The notes: generated by a model from the letters alone, not told the origin. Shown: positions 50,728-62,803, counted from the first letter of the stretch. The stretch is 64,000 nucleotides of DNA from Piscicola geometra (GCA_943735955.1 OX030960.1:7092361-7156360); one strand, 5' to 3'. Translations and numbers: made by a program.

Positions 50728-53659
50728 TTTATCTTTAATTTAGGATTTTCTCCTTTTCAACCGCCCATAACTCCACACAGACATAATATCATAGGAAAAG
50801 ACAAGTATGGAAATGTGGAAAATTCTGAGAAAAATGAAAAATATGATTAATTATAAAAAAATTTAATGATTTAAATTATTTTATTTTCATTATTCGTTTG
50901 ACTGCATTAATCCGCTAGATTTTTTTCTACATCCAAAGTGCTAAAATGTGCTCTAACACTCTTTAATCTATCAATTCCCTCAAAGTATATAATCAATTTC
51001 ATTAAAAATAACGTTTCTTAGAAAAAATATTTTTAAATATAAAAATGCCGATCAATTACCACTATTAATAACGTTACTTGGCCTGCGTCTGTAAAGTAAA
51101 AAATATACAAAACTGTTTCATATCAAAAGAAGAACAAAAACTGTGTTAATGATGGTCTCATGTCGGCCACAATTCACGCGTGCCTGAAAGGGTTTTGAAT
51201 AAATTTAGTGATTGTTTCACAAAAAGAAAGTTTAAAAGTTTTAAAATATAATAGAGCAGTCTTTAGAAAAAAAGTATACATTATTATTTGAACTTTTTTA
51301 AATCTGATAGTGTTGTCATCCTGACCACGAGTATCATCATCATCACCCTCATCCTCATACTCATCATCATCATCTTCTTCATAATCATCACCATCCTTTT
51401 TTTTTATTTTATTCTAAACAAAGCAAACATATTATTTTTCTGATTGTGTGACTATGAATCGTTTAAATCTTCAACTACCTTCAAAGGGTTCAATCATAAA
51501 AGGTTCTGCAAAACCACTTCCCACTTTTTAAAGGGGTTTTAGCCTTTATACCTTTCAAGTTCTCTCATAAAATTGCAATGCAAACCCTCTCATAGTCTTT
51601 AGTCTATAAGTTAAAGATGAAGCGAAATGTCATTGCTCTGACTAGACAGTACTAGCTGATGTCATATCTGGTCCATCCATCGGATGAAATTGTGTCGAGG
51701 GTTCAGAGAAGAAGTAAGGGGATTGTAAAGAGAAGTTGTAAAAAAAAATTCTCCATATTTTTAAAAGACAAAATTGACTACTTGCTCTAACATATTGTTA
51801 ATATTAAAGAATAGAGCATAAAAGGCATAAAAGATAATAGAATATAATGAAAGCCTTCAAGAATATGTAATGTTAAATGCATTATCTTCTGCGAGTGACT
51901 TCGAGTAGGTGTGTCGTGTATGCCTGGGTTTGGTGTTGAATATAGGCCGTGGCTTGAATGTCACCTTTTGCTTGCTATGAATTGTCTTTTTCAAATAAAT
52001 CAAGAAAAGACAGGACTAGGAGCAAGAACACAAAGAACGTATTAGCAGTGAATAGCACAAAAGACTTCCTAAATAATGCAAGCAATGACCTGACAGTTGA
52101 ATGATTCACAATCGACCCTTGATATTCTTGCAGAGCTGAGCAAATACCACAAGAGTTGAGTGTCGGAGGATGGTGTAAATTGAAGCGATAGTAGGATGCT
52201 TTGGATTAGTACTAGGCCTTGAGTCAGTTCAGATGAAGATTATGCAAGTCTCGGGAGTATGTAAGGATCAGATGGGCATCAAAAGTGAGCAGATGCGCTG
52301 GTGGAGAGCGGTTTTTAACGAGAATGATAGGAAAACTCTCGCACCACACCGATCAAAGTGACATGACTTTCGAGAAAATCAAAAATTAGCAGCTAACCCG
52401 ATAAATTAAAAAATAGGTATTACACTTTATTTAAGTTTGAAAATCAATATATATCAGCAAATTTAGTGACTTAGAAAATACCAAAAATTTCAAGTAAACG
52501 AATAACAAGCAAAGGAGTTCAAAACGAATTTGTGACGATATTCAAAGATCGACAATTCTCAAAATATAACTCGAAATTATGGAGCTTCTCTGAGTGTTCT
52601 TCAAGTTTCAAAGTTGTGCGCTCACAATCACCAAAAGTCGTATGGCATGTAAGTGGTTAAATGTGTTGTGAAGTCATAAATTGTCAAAGCAATGTCATCT
52701 ATCAATATGACAGATTGTGGGCGTGAAATGGATTAGTTGTTAATAAAGTTCATAATATGTAGTTGAAATAGCGCATAGGGGCCTGACGCTACGTGGTGGC
52801 AAGTGTCTTGTAAATCTAACACAAATATAAATATAACCATCGAATAAATCAGTTTAAATATTCAATGTTTTCTTCGCTGCATTGTGTATAATATTCAAAA
52901 AAATAAAATAAGATTTATCTCATGAAAAATATAATCCTCTCTTGCAGATGCAGTCTCTGGCTTTACAATGAAGCCTTAAAGTGACCACTTTGAAACAATT
53001 TTCTGAAACTTCCCAAAGTCAACACTGTACAGCGCAGTGTCAATGCTGGTATTGAACAGCTAGACAGTTACATTCAGTGTTGGCACCCATGCATTCCACG
53101 TAAAAGGCCATTGCTATTCCTCAATGAGTACATGAATCCTCTGTAAATACCTTTGAATTAAACTTCTTTACCATATCTTTATTCCAATTTAATCCCCTAT
53201 TTCCAAATAATATCCGTTACCTTCGACACCACTGCACGATTGGCCTAGCCTGAATGCCACACCAGCATTGCACCAAAACCTTTAAAACTCAGCAGACTGA
53301 TGCATTTGTATGTCACATTAATACACTTTTGAACTCCCTATTGCACAAACACACATATAAGGAAGACACATACACATAAACACACAAAAAATAACACAAA
53401 AATATATGAGAATGAAAAGAAAAAATTTGAAGAGTAAAATAAACTATTTAATATTTCATTTATATTCATAGTTTTACAATAACAGAGTGATGACTTTGGT
53501 GATGAACCAAAATGATGCATTGATTAACTGAAATAGATGTGCATATCACAATAAAATGTTTTGCGGATTATACATACTGATGATGATGATGATGACACGG
53601 TGGTGATAATGATATTGACAGTAATGATAATGGTGATGATGACGACAAGTAGGAGGTTG
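50728..53659. other. Intergenic/3' region between the Ig-like gene and TENT5 copy 1
   Basis: AT-rich, conserved at about 99% with 58572-61513. Contains a CATC-rich tract near 51330-51400. No gene recognised. A short open segment after a CAG at 52948 (MQSLALQ) could be a last coding exon, but this is speculative. GAT repeats at 53578-53595 lie just beyond the TENT5 stop. Confidence 0.5.
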
Positions 53660-54949
53660 TTATCTGCACTCTTGACAGGCCTCACAATAAGGACATGACG
53701 TTACACTAAGGGAATTGTTGTTATTGTTAGTGTCAACGTTGCTGCTGTAGAAGGTGTTGGTTTTGTAGTCGTAAGTGTACATGGTGTAGAACTGTTGAGT
53801 CTGCTCAGCACCCGGGAGGCAGTAGCTGAAGGGGCCGTAGAAGACTTTATCAACAGTCAGCTTGCTCTTCGTCTGGTCGAAGATCACCAGTGGCTGTTGT
53901 TGCTTACGCGACAACTTGTAGTTCTGCTCCAGCAAGACGTTATGCGCCATGTTCTCGATCAACTCGAGTGTCTGTCGACGTTCGTGCCCCATCAGACAGA
54001 TGGTGCTTTCGTTGACGACGCTGAAGAGAATGCGAAGGTAGTGGTAGCGAAGTTCCTCGTCGTCGAGGAAGTGGTCTTGCATGTAGTTGTCCAGCTTGGT
54101 CCTCTGGTCGACGAGGCTCGAGAAGTCAATGAAGAAACGAGAACACATATACTTCTGCAGCTGCAGCACGTCTGTGTCGCTTGCCGGTTGGTAGCCGTGA
54201 ACCAGTAGTTTACAGTACTTCAGAAGACCACCTCCTCGAATCTCTTCCGGATTCCTTGTGGCGATTGTCTTCTCATTCAAGTGACGCAGAGCCAAGTCGA
54301 AGCTGGCGTAGACTGACTCAGCACTAATGGTGGGGTAGAAGTTTTCAGAAATAGAGTCTGTGGAGACTTCATAGAAGAGAAGCAGGCTGTCAAGGATGAT
54401 CTGGAAGGAGTCGACACTGAATTCGAATTGTCTTCGCATGGAGTCTGCAAACTTTAACTCAATGTTTTTTGAGCGAGCATTTGATAAAGAAATTAGACTC
54501 CATTTATCTTTGTCATTAAATATTTTTACCATTTTGTGCACATACGCCTCATTCAAATTGGACAGAGGCATACGGTCTTTTGTAATACTTTTAGGAAAAA
54601 AGTCTAATAATGAAGAAAGCACCAGGTCTTTAATTTTTTGAAGATCAGATTGATCCTTGAGTTGAACGCTGAATATAAGATCGTAATCATTGTAAGACTG
54701 CGCAGTGTCTGAGCCTAGAACATAACTTGCTACTCCTCCATTTACCCGAATGTCCCTCACTCTAACATCACTGCTTTTTAACTTGTTCTTGACCACTTGA
54801 ATAAAATCTTTCAAACGAATGTTAAGAGTGGGAAAGTTTCCCCTCCCATGAATAGGAACATTTGAGTTCATGACACAGTTCAAACGATCCACTTGTTCGT
54901 AAGACAACACCTGGAATCGATCTTCTGACATTTCTTCTTTTTCCGGCAT
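53660..54949 (-). CDS. TENT5: TENT5 (FAM46) non-canonical poly(A) polymerase, copy 1
   Basis: A single intronless frame of 429 residues. TENT5 proteins extend poly(A) tails of selected mRNAs, often those of secreted proteins, in the cytoplasm. The start YEQVDRLNCVM and PIHGRGNFPTL match the family. The nucleotidyltransferase motif is G71-G72, then D88-x-D90 (YNDYDLIF), with the third acidic residue E164 in NIELKF. Vertebrate TENT5s usually have G-S at the first position; G-G is also allowed by the superfamily consensus. Other family blocks are present: RRQFEFSVDSFQI, ATRNPEEIRGGGLLKY, YMCSRFFIDF and VVNESTICLMGHERRQTL. The C-terminal tail is divergent: Gln/Asn-rich, ending with a Cys-rich CPYCEACQEC. 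The start is the first ATG of the frame. It is convergent with the Ig-like gene upstream on the plus strand. Confidence 0.95.
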   Translation of the reverse strand: MPEKEEMSEDRFQVLSYEQVDRLNCVMNSNVPIHGRGNFPTLNIRLKDFIQVVKNKLKSSDVRVRDIRVNGGVASYVLGSDTAQSYNDYDLIFSVQLKDQSDLQKIKDLVLSSLLDFFPKSITKDRMPLSNLNEAYVHKMVKIFNDKDKWSLISLSNARSKNIELKFADSMRRQFEFSVDSFQIILDSLLLFYEVSTDSISENFYPTISAESVYASFDLALRHLNEKTIATRNPEEIRGGGLLKYCKLLVHGYQPASDTDVLQLQKYMCSRFFIDFSSLVDQRTKLDNYMQDHFLDDEELRYHYLRILFSVVNESTICLMGHERRQTLELIENMAHNVLLEQNYKLSRKQQQPLVIFDQTKSKLTVDKVFYGPFSYCLPGAEQTQQFYTMYTYDYKTNTFYSSNVDTNNNNNSLSVTSCPYCEACQECR

Positions 54950-56704
54950 TTATTTTAAAATAATTAATTTGCAACAATCAATTTCAACCATTAATATTTA
55001 TTCACTTTTTACTTTATTCTAAAAATTCTTTATTGTAACATTTGAGTAATCTAGAACTCAACAGCTGTTGACTAAATGTATGTGTATTCTGTGTATGTTG
55101 GTTGACAATACGATATTTTAACCTAACGCCTACAATTGAAAAAGATTTTAAACTATTCAACTTTCTTTTAAAGATTTTTCTATTTCTTTACTTTTATTTA
55201 CGATCACCGATTTTAAGCAAAGTTGAACGTCGGTTAAATTGTTGTCTCTTAATATTTATATATTCAACAACTCTTTCTATTGATTTTCTCTAATTTTTCA
55301 ACAACTTAAATAAAGATGTAAAAAAAACAATAATTCAATAACATTTATTAACTTCATAAATTTATACTTATCACATTATACTGAATAGATAAAATAGTGA
55401 TTTATTATTTTTTGGACTTTATAAAAGACTTTAGTAACAACAGATTGAAAAGAAGTAAAGTTTAGTTTGAGGGAATATAACCACCGCAGGTCTTTTGACC
55501 TATATAGTGGCTGATGCTAAATAGTTATTTAATTATTGTGTTATAAGCGCATTTATAGTAATTATTGTTTTACATAATGGGTCATTTATCCAGAAATTAT
55601 CTTTTTTAACGGTTTTATTTTCCTTAACTGTTACACTTTCTTAATTTAAATATTCAATATTGAGAAAACTCTGTACATTTTAAACATTTCATTTTATGTT
55701 TGCATTATTGATTTGATAGCTTAAATGAATGGCCTTTTTTGTGTTAGTATTCAGGGTGAATATCCAAAGCGTTGCTTGACTAACATATTTATCAATATTT
55801 TACATTTTTCCATCCTTTCCTCTCATAGTTTGAGAAACTTTAAAATTGTTAACTTGAATGTTTTAGTCTTTCACTAAACGACATTTTTCTAGTTTTTTTT
55901 GAAGTTGTTGTAGCTGCTCTTTGACATTTCTATACAATCAATATCCCTTTTCAAAGATTGACCCCACCGAATGCTAGCGTATTCGAGATATCGCTTAAAA
56001 ATACCTTTAAATAATACAAATTATAGTTTATAATCTCTAAATTTTAATGTTCTTATTATACTTCACAATGGTCTTTCCTCTGCCCATTGTCACAATCACA
56101 CGGATATAACTCTTTGATTAAATTCAAGGAGTTTAACCTATTTTTATTTTACAAACTCGTCTTATTGACAATAGCCCATTGTCAAGGGGCTATTGTGTTG
56201 GATTTTGACTTATCAACTTTAATTGCAAACAGTAAAAATGACCCTAAAATACAAATATATCAAATGGATCTTTGGTTAGCGGCTGCCATTTTGGCAGCCG
56301 CTCAAATAAATTTGTGGAATAAACGGTTTTGGGTATAATATATTAAAATTTTAGAATCTAAAGTCTAAATAAAAATTAAATTTAATTAATTAGAATGTTT
56401 TTAGTGCAAATGTTGGTTGTTTTGAATCTGTCGAGAATGGCCGCAGCAGACCAAGATGGCCGCAGGGAATCAAAGCGCTCAAGGAGAAAGGATAAAGGAG
56501 AAAGCTTTCCATAGCAGCAGCAGTACCAGCGTTGGCAAAGACTTCTCCTTCACCCTCTTTCGCAGCCTCGGCACCAGTGGCAAGACAGAAAATTGAGAAG
56601 AATGATGATTGTGTTTTGAGGATGATGTGGTAATGATTGTGCTGTGGTATGAGTGTTGGTATTGTGGTGATGAAAGAATTTTTTATTTATGGTGATAGTG
56701 ATTT
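54950..56704. other. TENT5 copy 1 upstream region with hairpins and GC-richer patch
   Basis: AT-rich 5' flank. It contains overlapping inverted repeats at 56165-56196, a perfect 11-bp hairpin at 56278-56302, and a GC-richer patch (56431-56590) with two GATGGCCGC/AATGGCCGC words. The patch could be a promoter or 5' exon, but I cannot define transcription starts. Confidence 0.4.
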
Positions 56705-57286
56705 TTCGTCACCAACACTCTTCTTTGTGAGTATATATGCGTGGAAGAATGAATAAACGCTCAAGAAGATTCCTATAATTTAATAGAAGTATGAGTAGAT
56801 TTATAAATTAATACAAAAATAAAATAATGAACGGATGCATAGGCGAGTTCATGACACATAAAAACGACTCCAGCTCGTAGGCAGAACATCAAAGACTACC
56901 TGGAAAACAACATATTCATGTCTGTCCTGCGAGGCAGAAATATATCCGAGATTGGAAAGTAAGTAATGGCATAAAAAATAAAGTTAATAACTATTTCTAG
57001 AGTAAGATGGTTTAATATCAAACTCACAAAAGCACTACTCAAACACGTTATAATCATAAATAGTAACTTTAAAATATCAGCAAATCGGAAAGGCACCACA
57101 ATCACATTCACCACTCCAGCACCAGCCACTTCCCACTTGAGCCTCCCCTCACGCGGGAAGATTCACTCAATATCACCCTCCTCCTGCCTCCCATCCTCCT
57201 CTCCCCTTCCACCCATTTCAAGTTGCTGATACATTTTATATTAACTTCAAAAGGATATTGATGGCATGATTTTGTTGTTGTTGTTG

Positions 57287-57545
57287 TTGTTGTATTTCGT
57301 TGTGTTGTTCAGCAGTCTGGGGAGAATAGTCTCGACCAGCTGCGCTGCCCTGCCAGGCTCTTGAGTCAGTTCTCTTGTGTTTTTGCCCAGCCCTTGTTCC
57401 AGGGCTGGGCAGTCTGTCCAGAGATGAGTTTGTTGTCTCCTGGGCTGTCTTGCATAGTCTGCCCTGGCAGGGTGGCCGAAAGTACCCACATTTGAGGCGC
57501 AAGCGCCCCCCACCGCACCGCGTGGAGGTTGTGGGTATGCGGTAG
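57287..57545 (-). mobile_element. SINE-like retroposon present only in the second duplicate
   Basis: About 259 bases of GC-richer sequence absent from the first copy, where the empty site is at about 49670-49687. It is flanked by TTTTGTTGTTGTTGTTG at 57270-57286 and 57546-57562, a 17-bp apparent target duplication. Read on the minus strand it ends in a CAA-repeat tail, typical of a 3' end made by target-primed reverse transcription. I do not recognise the family, and no clear A and B boxes were found. Confidence 0.75.
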
Positions 57546-58205
57546 TTTTGTTGTTGTTGTTGATGATGATGGTGGTGATGATGATGATGATGATGCGGAG
57601 GAAGAAGATGAGAAGGAAGATGAGGAGGAAGGTTATGAGAACAAAGATAATAATGATATTAATAATTATAATGATTCATACTCTTGACCTAATATTATTC
57701 GCCTTTTTTTTATTTTTTGTGTTGTTAATGTTTTGGTTTTTTTATATCGATCATTAGCTACACAACAGTAATTCATCATCGCCATTAGCCTCCATACCTC
57801 CACCATTTTCAAAATCATCATCCTTCATACCACCATCAACAACACCGATAAAAGCAACAATACTAACAACAACACCATCATCATCACCACCACCAGCATT
57901 GCTCTTCCCAAGATAAACCTGTCGCAAGAGCCCGTTTGCAAGACATGTGTCAACCCTGAGGTGGCCTTGTGTGTGTGTGTTTGACGTTGATCTGACTCAA
58001 TTTATTTGAGTAATTAAACACTTAAAACCACATCGACTATATCAATATAAACAATATGAGCAAGCAAAACTCATCAACTATGGCAAATAACAATTAAAAA
58101 CACTAAGAAATGTACCATTATCTATACGAAAACAAAATGGTATTATATTACACAACACTTTTAAAAAATATATTGTATTATACAACACTTACAAACAATA
58201 ATAAG

Positions 58206-58349
58206 TTGTATTATATTATACAACACTTGCAACAACAAAAGTTGTATTATATTATACAACACTTGCAACAACAAAAGTTGTATTATATTATACAGCACTT
58301 GCAACAACAAAAGTTGTATTATATTATACAACACTTGCAACAACAAAAG
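58206..58349 (+). repeat. 36-bp repeat, four units, next to a splice acceptor
   Basis: The same unit as at 50434, expanded to four copies at 58206, 58242, 58278 and 58314, ending at the acceptor of the duplicated last exon. Confidence 0.95.
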
Positions 58350-58571
58350 GTTTGCACATGTATTTTGGACATGCGTTGGTTAGACGAAGTTCTCGAGAAA
58401 AAGGTGGGAGGGATGTTGGCTGGGTCGGAGTGGCGAGTGGAGGTGGTGGTGCTGGTGAACTTCGGAGTCCTGGAAGAAGAGTTTGTCATCAATCGTCCAT
58501 TGAGGTTTTCAACGTGTCGTGATGTACTTGAAGTTTTGAAGTTTGTTTTAGTATGGTGTCAGGTGTGGTAG

Positions 58572-61513
58572 TTTATCTTTAATTTAGCTTTTTCTCCTTT
58601 TTCAACCGTCCATAACTCCACACAGACATAAGATCATAGGAAAAGACAAGTATGGAAATGTGGAAAATTCTGAGAAAAATGAAAAATATGGTTAATTGGA
58701 AAAAAATTTAATGATTTAAATTATTTCATTTTCATTATTCGTTTGACTGCATTAATCTGCTAGATTTTCTTCTACATCCAAAGTGCTAAAATGTGCTCTA
58801 ACACTCTTTAATCTATCAATTCCCTCAAAGTATATAATCAATTTCATTAAAAGTAGCGTTTCTTAGAAAAAAATATTTTTAAATATATAAAGACCGATCA
58901 ATTACCACTATTAATAACGTTACTTGGCCTGCGTCTTCAAAGTAAAAAATATACATAAACTGTTTTATATCAAAAGAAGAACAAAAACTGTGTTAATGAT
59001 GGTCTCATGTCGGCCACAATTCACGCGTGCCTGAAAGGTTTTTGAATAAATTTAGTGATTGTTTCACAAAAAGAAAGTTTAAAAGTTTTAAAATATAATA
59101 GAGCAGTCTTTAGAAAAAAAGTATACATTATTATTTGAACTTTTTTAAATCTGATAGTGTTGTCATCCTGACCACGAGTATCATCATCATCACCCTCATC
59201 CTCATACTCATCATCATCATCTTCTTCATAATCATCACCATCCTTCTTTTTTATTTTATTCTAAACAAAGCAAACATATTATTTTTCTGATTGTGTGACT
59301 ATGAATCGTTTAAATCTTCAACTACCTTCAAAGGGTTCAATCATAAAAGGTTCTGCAAAACCACTTCCCACTTTTTAAAGGGGTTTTAGCCTTTATACCT
59401 TTCAAGTTCTCTCATAAAATTGCAATGCAAACCCTCTCATAGTCTTTAGTCTTTAGTCTATAAGTTAAAGATGAAGCGAAATGTCATTGCTCTGACTAGA
59501 CAGTACTAGCTAATGTCATATCTGGTCCATCCATCGGATGAAATTGTGTCGAGGGTTCAGAGAAGAAGTAAGGGGATTGTAAAGAGAAGTTGTAAAAAAA
59601 AATTCTCCATATTTAAAAAAAAAAAAATTGACTACTTGCTCTAACATATTGTTAATATTAAAGAATAGAGCATAAAAGGCATAAAAGATAATAGAATATA
59701 ATGAAAGCCTTCAAGAATATGTAATGTTAAATGCATTATCTTCTGCGAGTGACTTCAAGTAGGTGTGTCGTGTATGCCTGGGTTTGGTGTTGAATATAGG
59801 CCGTGGCTTGAACGTCACCTTTTGCTTGCTATGAATTAACTCTTTTGAATAAATCAAGAAAAGACAAAACTAGGAGCAAGAAGACAAAAAACGTATTAGC
59901 AGTGAATAGCACAAAAGACTTCCTAAATAATGCAAACAATGACCTGACAGTTGAATGATTCACAATCGACCCTTGATATTCTTGCAGAGCTGAGCAAATA
60001 CCACAAGAGTTGAGTGTCGGAGGATGGTGTAAATTGAAGCGATAGTAGGATGCTTTGGATTAGTACTAGGCCTTGAGTCAGTTCAGATGAAGATTATGCA
60101 AGTCTCGGGAGTATGTAAGGATCAGATGGGCATCAAAAGTGAGCAGATGCGCTGGTGGAGAGCGGTTTTTAACGAGAATGATAGGAAAACTCTCGCACCA
60201 CACCGATCAAAGTGACATGACTTTCGAGAAAATCAAAAATTAGCAGCTAACCCGATAAATTAAAAAATAGGTATTACACTTTATTTAAGTTTGAAAATCA
60301 ATATATATCAGCAAATTTAGTGACTTAGAAAATACCAAAAATTTCAAGTAAACGAATAACAAGCAAAGGAGTTCAAAACGAATTTGTGACGATATTCAAA
60401 GATCGACAATTCTCAAAATATAACTAGAAATTATGGAGCTTCTCTGAGTGTTCTTCAAGTTTCAAAGTTGTGCGCTCACAATCACCAAAAGTCGTATGGC
60501 ATGTAAGTGGTTAAATGTGTTGTGAAGTCATAAATTGTCAAAGCAATGTCATCTATCAATATGACAGATTGTGGGCGTGAAATGGATTAGTTGTTAATAA
60601 AGTTCATAATATGTAGTTGAAATAGCGCATAGGGGCCTGACGCTACGTGGTGGCAAGTGTCTTGTAAATCTAACACAAATATAAATATAACCATCGAATA
60701 AATCAGTTTAAATATTCAATGTTTTCTTCGCTGCATTGTGTATAATATTCAAAAAAATAAAATAAGATTTATCTCATGAAAAATATAATCCTCTCTTGCA
60801 GATGCAGTCTCTGGCTTTACAATGAAGCCTTAAAGCGACCACTTTGAAACAATTTGCTGAAACTTCCCAAAGTCAACGCTGTACAGCGCAGTGTCAATGC
60901 TGGTATTGAACAGCTAGACAGTTACATTCAGTGTTGGCACCCATGCATTCCACGTAAAAGGCCATTGCTATTCCTCAATGAGTACATGAATCCTCTGTAA
61001 ATACCTTTGAATTAAACTTCTTTACCATATCTTTATTCCAATTTAATCCCCTATTTCCAAATAATATCCGTTACCTTCGACACAACTGCACGATTGGCCT
61101 AGCCTGAATGCCACACCAGCATTGCACCAAAACCTTTAAAACTCAGCAGACTGATGCATTTGTATGTCACATTAATACACTTTTGAACTCCCTATTGCAC
61201 AAACACACATATAAGGAAGACACATACACATAAACACACAAAAAATAACACAAAAATATATGAGAATGAAAAGAAAAAATTTGAAGAGTAAAATAAACTA
61301 TTTAATATTTCATTTATATTCATAGTTTTACAATAACAGAGTGATGACTTTGGTGATGAACCAAAATGATGCATTGATTAACTGAAATAGATGTGCATAT
61401 CACAATAAAATGTTTTGCGGATTATACATACTGATGATGATGATGATGACACGGTGGTGATAATGATATTGACAGTAATGATAATGGTGATGATGACGAC
61501 AAGTAGGAGGTTG
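58572..61513. other. Intergenic region between truncated gene and TENT5 copy 2
   Basis: Near-identical to 50728-53659. No gene recognised. Small differences include an extra TCTTTAGT repeat near 59450 and a longer A-run near 59615. Confidence 0.5.
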
Positions 61514-62803
61514 TTATCTGCACTCTTGACAGGCCTCACAATAAGGACATGACGTTACACTAAGGGAATTGTTGTTATTGTTAGTGTCAACGTTGCTGCT
61601 GTAGAAGGTGTTGGTTTTGTAGTCGTAAGTGTACATGGTGTAGAACTGTTGAGTCTGCTCAGCACCCGGGAGGCAGTAGCTGAAGGGGCCGTAGAAGACT
61701 TTATCAACAGTCAGCTTGCTCTTCGTCTGGTCGAAGATCACCAGTGGCTGTTGTTGCTTACGCGACAACTTGTAGTTCTGCTCCAGCAAGACGTTATGCG
61801 CCATGTTCTCGATCAACTCGAGTGTCTGTCGACGTTCGTGCCCCATCAGACAGATGGTGCTTTCGTTGACGACGCTGAAGAGAATGCGAAGGTAGTGGTA
61901 GCGAAGTTCCTCGTCGTCGAGGAAGTGGTCTTGCATGTAGTTGTCCAGCTTGGTCCTCTGGTCGACGAGGCTCGAGAAGTCAATGAAGAAACGAGAACAC
62001 ATATACTTCTGCAGCTGCAGCACGTCTGTGTCGCTTGCCGGTTGGTAGCCGTGAACCAGTAGTTTACAGTACTTCAGAAGACCACCTCCTCGAATCTCTT
62101 CCGGATTCCTTGTGGCGATTGTCTTCTCATTCAAGTGACGCAGAGCCAAGTCGAAGCTGGCGTAGACTGACTCAGCACTAATGGTGGGGTAGAAGTTTTC
62201 AGAAATAGAGTCTGTGGAGACTTCATAGAAGAGAAGCAGGCTGTCAAGGATGATCTGGAAGGAGTCGACACTGAATTCGAATTGTCTTCGCATGGAGTCT
62301 GCAAACTTTAACTCAATGTTTTTTGAGCGAGCATTTGATAAAGAAATTAGACTCCATTTATCTTTGTCATTAAATATTTTTACCATTTTGTGCACATACG
62401 CCTCATTCAAATTGGACAGAGGCATACGGTCTTTTGTAATACTTTTAGGAAAAAAGTCTAATAATGAAGAAAGCACCAGGTCTTTAATTTTTTGAAGATC
62501 AGATTGATCCTTGAGTTGAACGCTGAATATAAGATCGTAATCATTGTAAGACTGCGCAGTGTCTGAGCCTAGAACATAACTTGCTACTCCTCCATTTACC
62601 CGAATGTCCCTCACTCTAACATCACTGCTTTTTAACTTGTTCTTGACCACTTGAATAAAATCTTTCAAACGAATGTTAAGAGTGGGAAAGTTTCCCCTCC
62701 CATGAATAGGAACATTTGAGTTCATGACACAGTTCAAACGATCCACTTGTTCGTAAGACAACACCTGGAATCGATCTTCTGACATTTCTTCTTTTTCCGG
62801 CAT
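61514..62803 (-). CDS. TENT5: TENT5 (FAM46) non-canonical poly(A) polymerase, copy 2
   Basis: A second intronless 429-residue frame with exactly the same protein sequence as copy 1, so all catalytic residues (G71-G72, D88, D90, E164) are kept. The antisense reading frames overlapping it are also identical between copies, so the nucleotide sequence is identical or nearly so through much of the coding region, including third positions. It sits in the second unit of the 7.6-kb tandem duplication. It is either a very recent functional duplicate or an assembly duplication of two haplotypes. Confidence 0.93.
   Translation of the reverse strand: MPEKEEMSEDRFQVLSYEQVDRLNCVMNSNVPIHGRGNFPTLNIRLKDFIQVVKNKLKSSDVRVRDIRVNGGVASYVLGSDTAQSYNDYDLIFSVQLKDQSDLQKIKDLVLSSLLDFFPKSITKDRMPLSNLNEAYVHKMVKIFNDKDKWSLISLSNARSKNIELKFADSMRRQFEFSVDSFQIILDSLLLFYEVSTDSISENFYPTISAESVYASFDLALRHLNEKTIATRNPEEIRGGGLLKYCKLLVHGYQPASDTDVLQLQKYMCSRFFIDFSSLVDQRTKLDNYMQDHFLDDEELRYHYLRILFSVVNESTICLMGHERRQTLELIENMAHNVLLEQNYKLSRKQQQPLVIFDQTKSKLTVDKVFYGPFSYCLPGAEQTQQFYTMYTYDYKTNTFYSSNVDTNNNNNSLSVTSCPYCEACQECR

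Larger units (their letters stand above)
49107..56704. repeat. Tandem segmental duplication, first unit (about 7.6 kb)
   Basis: Begins at TTCGTCACCAACACTC inside exon 10 of the Ig-like gene and extends to the point where the same sequence restarts at 56705. Contains exons 10(part)-14 of that gene, about 2.9 kb of AT-rich DNA, TENT5 copy 1 and its upstream region. Confidence 0.95.
56705..58571 (+). pseudogene. 5'-truncated duplicate of the Ig-like gene (exons 10-14)
   Basis: Copies of the last exons remain: the end of exon 10 from 56705, then 56881-56958, 57081-57221, 57897-57960 and 58350-58571. Splice sites and frames are retained with a few amino-acid changes (for example PICKTC to PVCKTC, and CRDELEV to CRDVLEV). 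It lacks the signal peptide, both Ig domains and exons 5-9, so it is probably non-functional unless transcribed from a new promoter near 56.4-56.6 kb. A SINE-like insertion sits in the intron after 57221. Confidence 0.8.

Noticed and set aside
53795..54208. 137-codon plus-strand frame inside TENT5 (and its twin at 61649)
   Set aside because: Antisense shadow of the conserved TENT5 coding sequence.
57236..57513. Two overlapping 88-codon minus-strand frames
   Set aside because: They cross the SINE-like insertion and its CAA tail; no retroelement domain was recognised.
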